In this document: positions 53,346 to 64,000 of the stretch, piece by piece
How positions within the stretch are numbered: the stretch's first letter is position 1
Layout: every line of letters begins with the position of its first letter
Origin: Gavia stellata
Lineage: Eukaryota; Chordata; Aves; Gaviiformes; Gaviidae
Assembly: GCF_030936135.1 (NCBI RefSeq)
Contig: NC_082620.1
Coordinates: 744,001 to 808,000 of the forward strand
Direction: 5' to 3'
Length of the DNA: 64,000 nucleotides
Made by a program: the position numbers and the translations under genes
The notes under the pieces: generated by a model
Seen by the model: only the letters and a program-made list of their open reading frames with translations
The model's database searches: none
What the model was told of the DNA's origin: nothing

Positions 53346-55994
53346 TTTATGCCCATGCACTGCTTTGGGTCCCGGTCCGTGCGGGAGGGGAAGCAATGCT
53401 ATTTTTGCCCTGGGGGGGGTGATTTCTCTCTGTCCCGCATGACTAACAGCCCTCTTTCTCTTTTAAATTGCAGACCCCCTGTAAAAATGTCTTCTTCACC
53501 CATCAGGGGAGAGCAGTGCTTATAGTCTGTCTTCACCCATCAGGTGCTTGGTTGGCTGAACCCAACTTACGGGGTTCCCTTCCAAAAACACACAGCAAAA
53601 GCTACTGCAGTGCGGATTGAAAAGGAAACTCGTGCTTTAAAAACCCCAAAAAATCACTCAAAAAGGCGTTTTTATATCAAGAGTACAGTGTTGTGTAGAA
53701 GAATGTTTTTATTCTTTTAATACAAAATTGCATTAACTTTTCTATGGGATGCATGGCCGTGGGAATGGGACCGGTTGGGATTTTTCAACGCATTTTTTTT
53801 TGCTGATTGTTTGTACTAAAAATTGTGACTCAATGGTATTAAAATATTTCCGATCATGGGCATCTTTCTAAAATCGTCTCTTTGTTCTCCCCGTTTCCAA
53901 ATCTGAACCAGTCCCCTGCCAGGGACTCCTTTCCTGGCTCAAAGCAACTTCTGCAGCATGGTCCAGGCAGGAGATTCTCCCCCATGCCGAACGGTTTTTG
54001 CCCTCCTGGGCAGGTGCTGGCCAAAGATCTTGAGTCTTTTGCCATGTGTTGCTCTCGAAGGAGGGGATGTGGCTTAAGAATTGCTTAATTTAAGGCTAAA
54101 CCCATGGAAAAGCCCCGATGTCCCGTGCAGCCCGGTTGCACCCAGCGTCTCCTGCTTGCAGCCGCCACTTGGTACCTCCGCAGGGCTCTTCCCAAGGCTG
54201 AAACGCCACCAGCATCCTCCTCTCGTTGCCCCTCTTACGGACCCTCAAAACTGGGCTCTCCCTTATTTTCTCCCATTTTCCAGGAATTCAGGGCTGGCTT
54301 CTGCCTAACCGGGCACTTTCCTAATTTAAACTGATTTTTGCTTTCCCCGCGGAGGGGCAGGACCCCCCTGTGATGGTTTTCCTTGGGGGATGATGCTTTC
54401 CATCCAGGTTTTTGCACAGCCAGTGTCTTAGCTCAGCATCCTCGTCCTGCCCGTGGCACCTGATCCACAAGTACACCCCATCCCCTCTCCGAAAGACAGG
54501 ATTTGGGGTCATTGGTGGCTCCCGTGACATCTCCACGGGTCACCCGAGGACTCCCTGGGAATGGACGTGCAGGCTGGAAGCACATCAAAGCCAGGGGGTG
54601 GGAAAATAGCTGAGCAGCGATAACGTGTTCGGGGGTATAAAGGCCCCCACTGTCCTCTGGACAATCCCTCGTGTGTTTTGCACAGGGCAAAGCGGGATAA
54701 AATATGGGAACGGGACGCCGGGATCACTGCGGTGCGTGGGATCCGCCTCCACCCACATTGCGTCCAGGCTAAAACACGGATCCCCCCCCCCCCCAACACA
54801 CTTCTTTTATTTAATAAAACCGGTATAAGGAACAATATTTAGGTTTCTGGTCATACCTCTCGCTTGCTTCCAAGGCCCTGTGAAATAATACTCGTTTTTG
54901 AATAGGCAGAAATAAGGGAAGAGGGAAAATGACTCCCCCAGACGCCAAGATCGCAGCAAATCTCACCAAATTGCCACGGCACTGAAATTCCACATAAATA
55001 ACGGAGTGGGATAAAAAAAAATCGCCTTTTTTTCTTAAAGAAAAATAAATTATTAAAATTAAAATTCCGTTTCAGCGCCCTTTGTTATATTTAGCACGAA
55101 TATGTTTCTGCGGCTTCGTTGCCCACGGCCGGGGGCCCGCGGCCGGTCCACACGCAGAAGGGCTTTTCTCATGCCTCTGAGCCATGAATGGCTTAATTCA
55201 ACGATGTTTTTATTCATTTTTATTGTTTTTATTCATTTTTATTTGTTGGCCTGCCCCACCAGCATCTACAGAGTCCTCTCCACCTCTTTGAGATGGTCCC
55301 ATCAAAGAAAACATCTTTATTTCTTTTTTTTTTCCGTGCCGCAGCAGCGTTCCCCTGCGCAACCTGTGCTAAACCACAAAGATTCAGGGCTCCTATCAGC
55401 ACCATTTTTTTTAACACATGGGTTTTACAAACCTAGTGGGACACAAGCTCTCATCTTCACCTTCGTTAACCAGGGAAATGATCTTTATTATTCATTGATC
55501 GATAGATCTACCCCTCTGCCTGGATCTTTTCAACCCTCCAAAAGGTTTCAATTGAGAATCGACAAGGCAGATCAGTTTGATGTATAATAAACTGACTGTT
55601 TAGAGTAAAAAGTAAAAATAAACCTATTTTATCGGTGTCGCCAAGGCACGCACCTGCAGTTTAGTGCTGCGTGGGGTCACACCAAAATTTCACGTGCCAC
55701 GGATGTCCAAGTACCAGAAATTCCCGAGCTGCAAATGTTGGAAAATGAAGGTGCGCAAACCCTCCTGGATGTTTTCAGCACTAATTCGCCGCTACATGCC
55801 CAAGCCTTGGACCTGCCATGTGCCAAAATCCCGGGAAAACAGGATAACCCAAAATAAAGCCACAGCAATCGCATACGTCAAGCGCCCGGGTGCCTCTGCG
55901 GGGCTGAAGCTCGAGGATTTGCCGAGACCCTGGTGCGCTGCCAAAATCCCCGCAGCTCCATGCTGCGGAGGATTAACTGGAGGGGAAAAAACCA

Positions 55995-56081
55995 ACCCAA
56001 AACAAAGCGAAAAAACCCAAAACAAAGTGAAAAAACCCAAAACAAAGCGCAAAAACCCAAAACAAAGCGCAAAAACCCAAA
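55995..56081. repeat. 20-bp tandem repeat, about 4.4 copies
   Basis: The unit CCCAAAACAAAGCGAAAAAA recurs at 20-bp spacing with A/C and C/T variants. It lies in the intergenic stretch and is likely a young local expansion. Confidence 0.9.
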
Positions 56082-58397
56082 AGTGCATCTCAAATATAAC
56101 CCATGAAATGGAAACAGGGACGTGTTTTCGGGGTCTAGGAGAGGAGGGTGTAGTGATGGCTGAGAGCCGCGGGGCACAGCTGATCCCAGGGGTGCTCGGA
56201 GGATGCCGCAACACGATGCTTTGCGAGAAAGCGAGAGCAAAAGCGCTGTTTTTCCCACTAGTAGGGGATCAGGGAGCGAACCTGGAGTGGTCAGGGCAGC
56301 TCCAAGCGCCAGGCAGCCGGGGTGCCACTTCCCAGGGTCACCGAAACCTCCTTGGGGGCTGACCGGACACGTTATCTGAGCCATAACCACTGCAGTGGTT
56401 ATCACTTGGTTTCCACTTAATGGAAAAAAAGAAAAAGGGTCTTTATTACTGGCTGCATGCCTGGCCGAAGGGTTTTACTTCTCCTCCTCGCATTTTAGCT
56501 TCTATCTCCAGCCACCTCCATCCCTCCGACTCTCTTGCACCAGTCCTGGGGACCCAACATATCTTGGGTCACTCACTCCTAGGCGGTAATTAAAAGGTCT
56601 AATTAAAAAATGTGGGCTATTCGCCTGGGACACAGAGTCCCCCACCTGGGGAGTGTTCCCAGCGGGTTCCCCACAGGTTTCCCCACGTGATATTTTTTTG
56701 GGGAGGCTCCATTTCCAACCTATTACCGTTTTAACCACGGGGATGCCCATCACGCTGTGGAGCGCAAAGCCCAGCTGACGTGCCTTGGAAAAACCTTAAA
56801 TAGCCCAGCAGAGGCTCCGGCAGGTGCTGCATTTCCCCGACTCCATCGGGTGGGTCAGGATCGCATCCCGTCGGCACTTGAAAGCCTTCGAGACCCACGA
56901 CCCCAGCCCCAGTCAGCGGCGACAAAGAGCTTTTGCCATCGTCCCACCCCAGCAAGGATGAGCCTGCGGTGAAGGTAACGCTCCCCGCCCCGAGCCCCTT
57001 TTTATTGCTAACAGGGTTCAGAGCTGGTTTTTGCCAGGGTTAAGGATTTCTTTCTTCTCTTTTTTTTTTTCTTGCTCATATAACTCAAATGGCTGAACAG
57101 ATTTTCTTCAAAGGCTCCAAAACAGCCAGGGTCTAGTGAAAAAAACCAACATTACGGAGAATTAGCTCAGAAGGGAGTCTGGGAAATTAAAAAATACTGT
57201 AAATTGGGGTCTGAGAGGCTGCCTGTTAATAACATATGCTCTCAGAGTGAAGCTGATGGAAATGCTCAAAGAGACGGGGTGAGTCGTACCTCTGCTCCCA
57301 GCAACGTCCCTAGAGAGGATGTCGTGGGAGACGTTGCACACTGGCTGTGGGAACCGTGACCCTCCTTCCCACCTCTGCCCCACGGGGAAGCCTGCGCCAT
57401 GCCAGGGCGGGCAGCATCTGGCTGAAGGTCACAAACTCCACCATAGTGAAGAGTCATCACCCTACGATAATTAACCCCTGCAGCTCAGAGACCCATCCGG
57501 TCTCATTAATTAGCCCACTCATGGGAACCCCTCTGCCCAAAGGGCTGTTGCAGCGGTTGCAACTTCAGGCACTAAACTATTTAGCATCTTGAGTTGCAAA
57601 ACAGCAAAGCGGGATTCACGGCCAGGCTATGGAGATACGATGTCCTCTGCTCCATACCTTGGGCACAGCTCCCCTCTCTGCAAAGTCCCTCCATCTCTGG
57701 CAAGAAAGGAAAAGAGATGGTCCCATCCCCTCTGGCCTTTGGAAAGCCTTGGCAGCACCCAAGGGCACCCACATCAAGCGCCAGCAGCCGTCACCCACCT
57801 CCGTAATGGGAGATGCTTTCTTTGGGCTTGCCGCTTGAGATTAGGACATCTCCATGGGACACTTGCTTGTGCTCCAGCCTGGATGTTTCAACACTTCATT
57901 GCTTTTCTTCAAAAAAAAAAGGCAAGAAAAGGCAGGTGATCCTCCCACCGAACCACATGGATGTGGGGATGGAAGCATCACGAAAATCTCAGGGTATCAG
58001 GAGCCACATGCTCAGATCACAGGCTTTGACAACGATAGTTGTTTGACATTTTCCAGCAGCTCTTGATTCCCAAAAGGCAAGTGCTAGTGGTTGGCAACGT
58101 CAGATGATGTATTGGGAAGAGAGGACGTCTAGAGAGCAACCCCGTATGGGTATGTCTCCACTGTGAAATTAATGTATCTCTGAAGGCCCTGTCTACATGC
58201 AAACCTGGTGGCCCAACCTCAGCTGAGGGTATTGAGCATTTTGGCAGCACTGAGGACCATGAGATGGGCCCCAGATGACTCATAGGGATCCAGCGGCCAC
58301 CCTGGCCCAGGTGCCACTTTGTCCTTGGTGGATCAGGCACCTGGGAAGTGGCCAGAGCAGAGGTGGCGGACATCTCTGTGCCCTTGCAGGTGACCCC

Positions 58398-61150
58398 ATG
58401 AGCGCAGCCTTGCAGATGACGGCGTTTGGTCTTGCTCTTCTCTCAACCGTCTTCCTGCTCCTTGCCACATGCACTGACTGCTGGATGGTGAACGCTGATG
58501 ACAGCTTGGAGGTGAGCAGAGAAACCATCTTCAAGGTTAGCAGCTGGAATCAAGGTGGGCGCCTTGACATCCGTGGGGTTGCTCCACGTCACCCTGGACT
58601 TGGAAAGGGGATATGGTGGGACAAACCCACTGCTTTCTGTGTGAGTTGGAGGATTAGAGAGAGAGAGAAATGCTGGAGCAGGAGGAGACAGAGAGCAGGG
58701 TATGGGTGGGGAGTCACCAGAACGTGTCCAGCTGTGGTGGTGAGAGCCTGAAGATCTGCCTTGCAGGGCTGGGATACCCCTGGGGAGCTGGGGTGCTTTT
58801 TGGTGCTTTTTGCTTGAATTTCTTTCTCCTGCTTCCAGGTAAGTCACAAATGCCGGGGGCTTTGGAGGGAGTGTGTCACCAACATGCAGGATGGGGTCAG
58901 GACCTGTGACCAGTATGACTCCATTTTGGCAGACCATCCAGGTAAGCTGGCATGGCCTGGAGGCATTTTTTAAGTTCCCAGCTGTTTTCCCTCTTCCCTT
59001 TTCGAGAAGATGATCCTCGTTGCAAAGGGCTGACCTTCATCCGCTAGCAATGCAGGCCCAGGGTTTCTCTTGGTCTCCTGCCCCATCAGCACAGCCTGGA
59101 CAGCAACCCATGGTTCAGCCAGATCTGCCATGGGGTCACCAAGCAGGAGAGAGGCCACGAAGCTGTGCCACCTCACAACAAAGGTGTTTTGGCACACAGA
59201 GCCCAGGCACAGCTCTTACCCCCCAGTGCATGGTGGGATTCGCAACCCCTTGATGTTGCATGCAGGGCTGAGGACCATTCCCACTGGCCAAGGACTTGCG
59301 TCCTCAGCTCATGGACAGTCATATTGTGGTATGGAGACTTCTCCTGGCCTGCACAGGGCACATCAGGCCCTGCACAGAAGAACCCTTGTGTAGGGTGATG
59401 ACATGGGACAGCACAGATTCAGGCAGCGGAGAAGGGAACAAGAAGTCAGCATAGAGTAAGTGGGGCTGCTGTGCTGCTCTGGAGGGAGCTTTGTAGGGAG
59501 AAGTCACGTTGCACACAGCTGGTGATGTGACCCATGCCAGTTCTTCTATTTTTCATCGGTACGTTGACATTTGCTGTTCAAAACACCGGCTACACAACTT
59601 GGAGGAAAAACCAGACAGTCTGGACAGCAGCGTCTTCTGCCCAAGCCCGGGGAAGAAGGTCTTGAGTAGGTGACCACATCCCAGGTGCTGATTGGTGCAC
59701 CTTAAGTTGTTTGGTTTCTTGAGCTGGTCTAATAACGGGCTTATTAAGTCCTGTTGCAAGGTTTCAGATGAGCCTGGTGAGCTCCTTGCCTACGGCACAC
59801 GGCAGGCATGGCGTTGGTGGCTCTCAGTGCGGACATCTCCTACGGACATGCCCACTGGTGAGCTGGATGACTCTAGCAGGGACACAGGTAGCGATCTGGA
59901 GTGGGGAGACCAGTTCCTCTGACCACTCCTCAGTCCCCTTTCCAGTTTTTTTTCCTTCCCTGCCCAGTGAAGATCGTGGTGACGCGGACCCTGCTGATCA
60001 CAGCGGACCTTCTGGCCGGCCTGGCTTTGGCTACATTGCTCCTTGGGCTTGACTGCATCAAGTTCCTCAAGGAAGATCCTCGTGTCAAACTGAAGATGTG
60101 CTACGGGGCCGGTGTCATCCTCAGCATCGGGAGTGCGTGGCTGGGAAAGCTCAAGGGGCAGATGGACCTCGTGTCCCACGGGGAGTGGGGGGGATGCAGA
60201 GAGCTAGGGACACCCCCTCAGAGGGGTCTTGGGGAGCATGGGGGGGTTGGATGGTTCTCTCTTAACCAGCCCCATTCCTCCTAGGCATCCTGGGTCTTGT
60301 GGGCTCCGTGTGGTATGCAGTGGATGTCTACGTGGAGAGGGCCACGCTGGTGTCGCACAATATATTCCTGGGAGTCCACTATGACTTCGGGTGGTCGTGC
60401 TGGCTGGGGATGGCTGGCTCGACGGGCTGCTTCGCGGCATCCGTCCTGCTGACCTGCTGCCTCTATGCCTGCGCAGGTCAGTCTGCCCTGTCCCACCCCA
60501 TCCCACCTCCAGTAGCTTTTTGCCCTGCAAGGATGTATGTGGGGTGAAGGAGCAGCTCAGAGGGTGCAGGCGCTTCTCGCAGGGTCCAGCCAAATCAAGG
60601 GGAACCCTTCGTGTCCGACCTGTGCACCTTGGCGGGGGAGGCTGGGTCATGCCAGGCAGGACTGGGCTGAGTGAGGATCCCATAAGCCCCGTAAAGGCAC
60701 GGAGGAGGGGTAGAAATGCTCCATCTACATCTGTGGGACCTCGAGGTCCTGGTAAAGGTGTGTTGATGTCTATCCAAAGCAGTGGCCGTACTGGAGCTGT
60801 GTCACTGTGACCAGCCAAAGCCTGAGCCGGTGGCCACAGGGATGTGCAGGCGAAAATCTGACCGTCCCACCACCGGGGACGTGGGACGGGTGATGCCTCG
60901 CCAGACATCATCCCCAGCCCTGGTCCCACTGGGTGGAAGTCGACCCCACAGCGCTGGCTGTCCGGGTTCATTTCTCCTGCCGTGTCCCCAGGCTGTGGCA
61001 CCCCTCGACTCCCCCTGCTATTGCCGGCCATGACACAACCCCAGCTCTTTCCTGGCAGACCCCAGCACCCGCCGGCAACCCCAGAGGTCTCCCCAGCCCC
61101 GGGGCCAAACGGCCACCAGCAAGATGTACGCCATGGACTCCCGCGTGTGA
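58398..61150 (+). CDS. Claudin-16-like tight-junction protein (five exons)
   Basis: A complete claudin closest to claudin-16 (paracellin-1), which forms a cation-selective paracellular pore for Mg2+ and Ca2+ in the mammalian thick ascending limb. Exons 58398-58511, 58839-58941, 59968-60132, 60285-60476 and 61059-61150 give 221 residues; borders are GT/AG and phases agree. The claudin signature is Trp29, GLW (45-47), Cys50 and Cys61. Claudin-16-specific stretches are [48 protein letters not shown] and [20 protein letters not shown]. The C-terminus KMYAMDSRV parallels human KMYAVDTRV, a PDZ-binding end. The acidic residues of the first loop are kept; GLWREC replaces human GLWWEC. The start ATG matches the shorter mammalian start; an acceptor-like TTGCAG at 58384-58389 suggests an upstream noncoding exon. 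It could be the CLDN16 orthologue or an extra paralogue, so I give no symbol. Confidence 0.93.
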
Positions 61151-61213
61151 TGGCCAGCAGCACCTCCCATGCCCGGCCCCGCTGTGGGATGCTCTCCCGC
61201 CCAGCCTGACCCC

Positions 61214-61219
61214 ATTAAA
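61214..61219 (+). terminator. Poly(A) signal of the claudin-16-like gene
   Basis: ATTAAA lies 64 bp after the stop codon in CCCATTAAAGCACCG, followed by a GT-rich stretch. The 3'-UTR would be very short, under 100 bp. Confidence 0.7.
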
Positions 61220-63324
61220 GCACCGTCACCTACACTGGGACGTCTCTGTGATTGCTTTAAGGCTCTATTGCAGGGTCCACGCGAGCTGTAGCATCAGTGG
61301 CTGCAAAAAAAGCAAGGGTGCTGCAGAAGTCACCCACAGAGGGGGCTTTTTCCCCCACTCCCAGACAGGTTTCACAAAAACAAACCCCAGAAAAGTGTTG
61401 CTTTAAGAAAAGATGCCCCCAGGTCCCCTGGGGAAGCTGTTGGGACACTGAGGGCAAAAGACCTCCTCAGACATTGCTCAGCCGCTGCTTTGGAGGAATT
61501 TAGCGAAAACCCTTTTCTGCACAGAGCAACACTGACTCCACGTGGCTGGCGGCCCCGATCACTCACGCACCAGCCCGCTGGAAACTGCCCAGGCGCTCAG
61601 AAATTTGGCAGCGGAAGGTTTGCATTTAAAAACTGGGTAAAGCCAGTAGCATTGATTGTTACCATGGGGTTATCGGTGGAGGAACTCTGTAGCCGTACGT
61701 GGCAGGCACAAGGAGGTGAGTCGGTTTGACGCCTAATGGAGGTGCTCTACCTGCTAAGTAGAGTTTTTAAGTCCACACAAAAAGAGAATTCAGTTTTCCA
61801 AGTGAATTATCATCCTTCTTCACTTGCAAAGCATTATGAAAACAAACCAGAACCCAAAAACACCAACCACCCTCCAGTTGCTGACTGAGCCGTCTGTCCC
61901 CAGGGAAGACGGGGACAGCACTTCAAATCTCGCACAAAGCTGAAAGGCAGCAAACCTCTGTTTTATTGCAGCTCCCGCTTTGGGTACGATGCAGGAACAC
62001 ACTGGCCAACTGCTGTGTCCCACAGCATGGGTGCAAGGCTGTCAATATCATTGGCAGCAGCTGATTTATTAAATTACTAACATTTTTTTTGGAAAGGCTA
62101 ATAATTTTTCCCCAGGGACCTGAAAAAAAAGAAATCCAATCACTAAAGCTGTGTGAGAAATAAAGAGCATGACTGAGTTTGCTATTAAACAGCAGGATGT
62201 CTGTGGTCCACAGGACGGACAGCGGACACATTTAGAGGATGGGCAGTCAGAAGTGTGTTAGAAGGTATTTAGAGCAAAACCAAAATGCATGGGGTCATTA
62301 ACGGCTGGCACTTGAGCACGCAGGAAAACAATTAAAGAGCAAGCATTTGCATGATACAAGCACAGAGCTCATTAGCGCATAGAAAGGAAAGCTCTCAAAA
62401 TCTGCCATCAACCATACCCCACCCACCGGGCGCTCCTCGATGGCAGCCGCGTTCCTTACCCGTAGTTTACAACTGGTGTTACTAGAGCACAGCACCACGA
62501 GCTGCGGGACTGGGGGAGGCTGAGCAGCAGCGACCAGAAGAAACAGCTCTAGCGCCGGTGGAGCAGCCCCAGCACTCCCCTGGCTCTCACTGTGGGGTTG
62601 AAGAGCCACGAGAGCCGGTTTTGCTGCGAGGTGCAGCTCAGTTTCTGCGTGGCACAGCTCAGTTTCCGCGTGGCTAGTCACCGCAGGGACACGAGGAGCC
62701 CGCCACCACCCAGAAAGGCTTCCAGGCAGCAGGCTGGGTTCCCCAGAGGCAAAGCAGCGCACACGGAGCCACACAACAGCTAAGCCAAGCCCCTGCACAC
62801 GCCAGGCTGCTGTTGGAGGCTCTGGATTTCAAACCCAGCTGGGAACCCACATTTTTCCTGGGTTTTCCCTGGATTCCCCTTCCCGCACACCAGCAACTCT
62901 GACAGTGACTCAGCTGTAAAGACGTCGCACCCGCGTCGTAAGCGGTCAAGAGCAGCGGTGCTCTGCACATCCCAGGGACAAGGGCGGGGGGTTTGGTTTG
63001 GTTCGGCACCCTCACACCACCTCAGTCTTGCGAGGGCTGTGTTCCAGCAGGGACACAGCTGAGCTGCTCCAGCAAAGAACTCTTGGGAACGCACCGGACC
63101 GGCAGCGAGCACCTCCTCTCCTCACTCTCCGGGACCTCCCACCCAATTGCAGTACGGCTCAATTACGTTTTAATTTTTTTACTTTTTTTTTTTTTTTGCA
63201 TTTTACCCCAACAGTGTGGATGCTGAAGAAATAAAGCAGTCATTTTTTTTCCCCAAACCTTTCATGAACACTTAACTTAAAACCTTTCATCCCAAAGTGG
63301 GTTTAAAAGGACCACGCACACAAG
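61220..63324. other. Intergenic stretch between the claudin-16-like gene and YBX1
   Basis: Convergent genes flank this 2.1-kb stretch. I see no exon, RNA gene or recognisable transposon. Open frames are short and overlap on both strands. Confidence 0.55.
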
Positions 63325-63705
63325 GTAATTCTTTAAGACCTTTATTAACAGATGCTTGCAGTTTGACTTGAAAAAATCAGGTGTATATTTCATACAAATT
63401 AAAAATGAGGTTCTTAAAAATCTCAACTTGACCAGATATGAAACAATTTAAAAACCTTTAAAGGTATATTGAGAAAAAACAGGTTTTTAAAAAACGTGTT
63501 TATCGTTTCCAAAAGGAGACTTCTTTAGGTAAAAATAATAAAAACCCCATGCTGCATAGATAATGCAGATAGTTCTAGTAATCTGGTCAACAGCAAAAAG
63601 CAAGCACTTAAGGTCTTCAGTTCCAATTCTTTTGTTCATTTCTTATTGCTGGAATTTCATTTTCTTTTCTTCTTCATTTCTTAAGTCTTTTCTTTGATGA
63701 CTAAA
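63325..63705 (-). other. YBX1: YBX1 terminal exon (3'-UTR only)
   Basis: YB-1 is a cold-shock-domain protein that binds DNA and RNA. This exon lies after an acceptor (TTTTTCAG) on the minus strand. It matches what I remember of the vertebrate YBX1 3'-UTR nearly base for base: ATGAAATTCCAGCAATAAG, GAACTATCTGCATTATCTAT, GCAGCATGGGGTTTTTATTA, TTGTTTCATATCTGGTCAAG and GTTAATAAAGGTCTTAAA. The poly(A) signal AATAAA is at 63346-63341. In mammals the stop codon sits in the preceding exon, so this exon should be noncoding even though a 20-codon frame is open at its start. The coding exons lie to the right of the window. Position and strand next to CLDN19 match human. The 3' cleavage point is approximate. 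Confidence 0.92.
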
Positions 63706-64000
63706 CTGAAAAAGAGGAGAAAACAAAAAAAGGATGATCAGACAGGTGCCAGGGGCTTGTACAAGTGTTCGGTCTACCAAGACTCACCCGCAAGTCACAA
63801 ATTCTCGGTGAGCTACCTTTCACGCACACGCAGAAAAAACCCCACCAGCCACAGCTCTAGTGAGCGCACTGCACTCCACCAGACCAGCAGCCCCCTTTCA
63901 GTGACCAAACCTGCCACCTTCCACGCCAAACAAACGCGGAGGACTCCCGAAGGAAAAGACACGGAATTTAAGCACAAAAGGAATCCCGCCTACACCTCTC
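63706..64000 (-). other. YBX1: Part of the last YBX1 intron
   Basis: Intron sequence running to the window edge. The preceding YBX1 exon (which would carry the stop codon) is not present here. Confidence 0.7.

Larger units (their letters stand above)
52046..58397. other. Intergenic stretch between CLDN19 and the claudin-16-like gene
   Basis: The left end holds the CLDN19 3'-UTR, possibly to about 52,790 (ATTAAA at 52765-52770). The rest shows no recognisable exon. A T-rich run of TTTTATTTTACTCTA-like units covers about 53205-53345, and a 20-bp tandem repeat lies at 55995-56081. The promoter of the claudin-16-like gene and any noncoding first exon must lie in the right part, but I could not locate them. 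Confidence 0.55.

Noticed and set aside
63643-63705. Possible 20-residue C-terminus FSHQRKDLRNEEEKKMKFQQ at the right-hand minus-strand exon
   Set aside because: The flanking sequence is the YBX1 3'-UTR, and in mammals the stop codon lies in the preceding exon, so this frame is open by chance.

Overview
The window is vertebrate genomic DNA, almost certainly from a bird. The evidence is compact GC-rich gene structure with CpG-island promoters, CR1 LINEs as the only interspersed repeats I recognise, and several GC-rich minisatellites of the kind common on avian microchromosomes. The species cannot be fixed from the sequence. All genes are spliced; I placed exons by matching translated segments to known proteins and checking GT/AG borders and reading phase.

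Layout, left to right. (1) 1-28,730, minus strand: CDC42, with a noncoding first exon in a CpG island near 28.7 kb, a 13.3-kb first intron, four shared coding exons and two alternative last exons (brain type at 2.3 kb, ubiquitous type at 0.8 kb). (2) 28,990-34,044: a 51-54-bp minisatellite just upstream of CDC42, then about 4 kb with no recognisable gene but with a 70-bp near-perfect inverted repeat. (3) 34,045-37,576, minus: C1orf50 homologue, four exons. (4) 37,792-46,101, plus: P3H1, fifteen exons, sharing a bidirectional CpG-island promoter with C1orf50; a CR1 nested inside another CR1 lies in intron 4. (5) 47.1-49.0 kb: a C-rich minisatellite leading into (6) CLDN19, plus, 49,317-52,045, four exons. 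(7) 52.0-58.4 kb: no gene seen. (8) 58,398-61,150, plus: a complete five-exon claudin-16-like gene. (9) 63,325-63,705, minus: the terminal 3'-UTR exon of YBX1, recognised from its deeply conserved 3'-UTR.

The order C1orf50-P3H1-CLDN19-YBX1, with these relative strands, matches human 1p34.2 as I remember it. Two things differ: CDC42 (human 1p36.12) abuts this block, and a claudin-16-like gene sits between CLDN19 and YBX1, whereas human CLDN16 is on 3q28. Claudin-16 and claudin-19 form a joint cation-selective paracellular channel in the mammalian kidney, so their tandem placement here is the most interesting finding. The next most interesting is the splice acceptor of CLDN19 exon 3, whose upstream signals lie inside a CR1 3' end only five bases from the exon.
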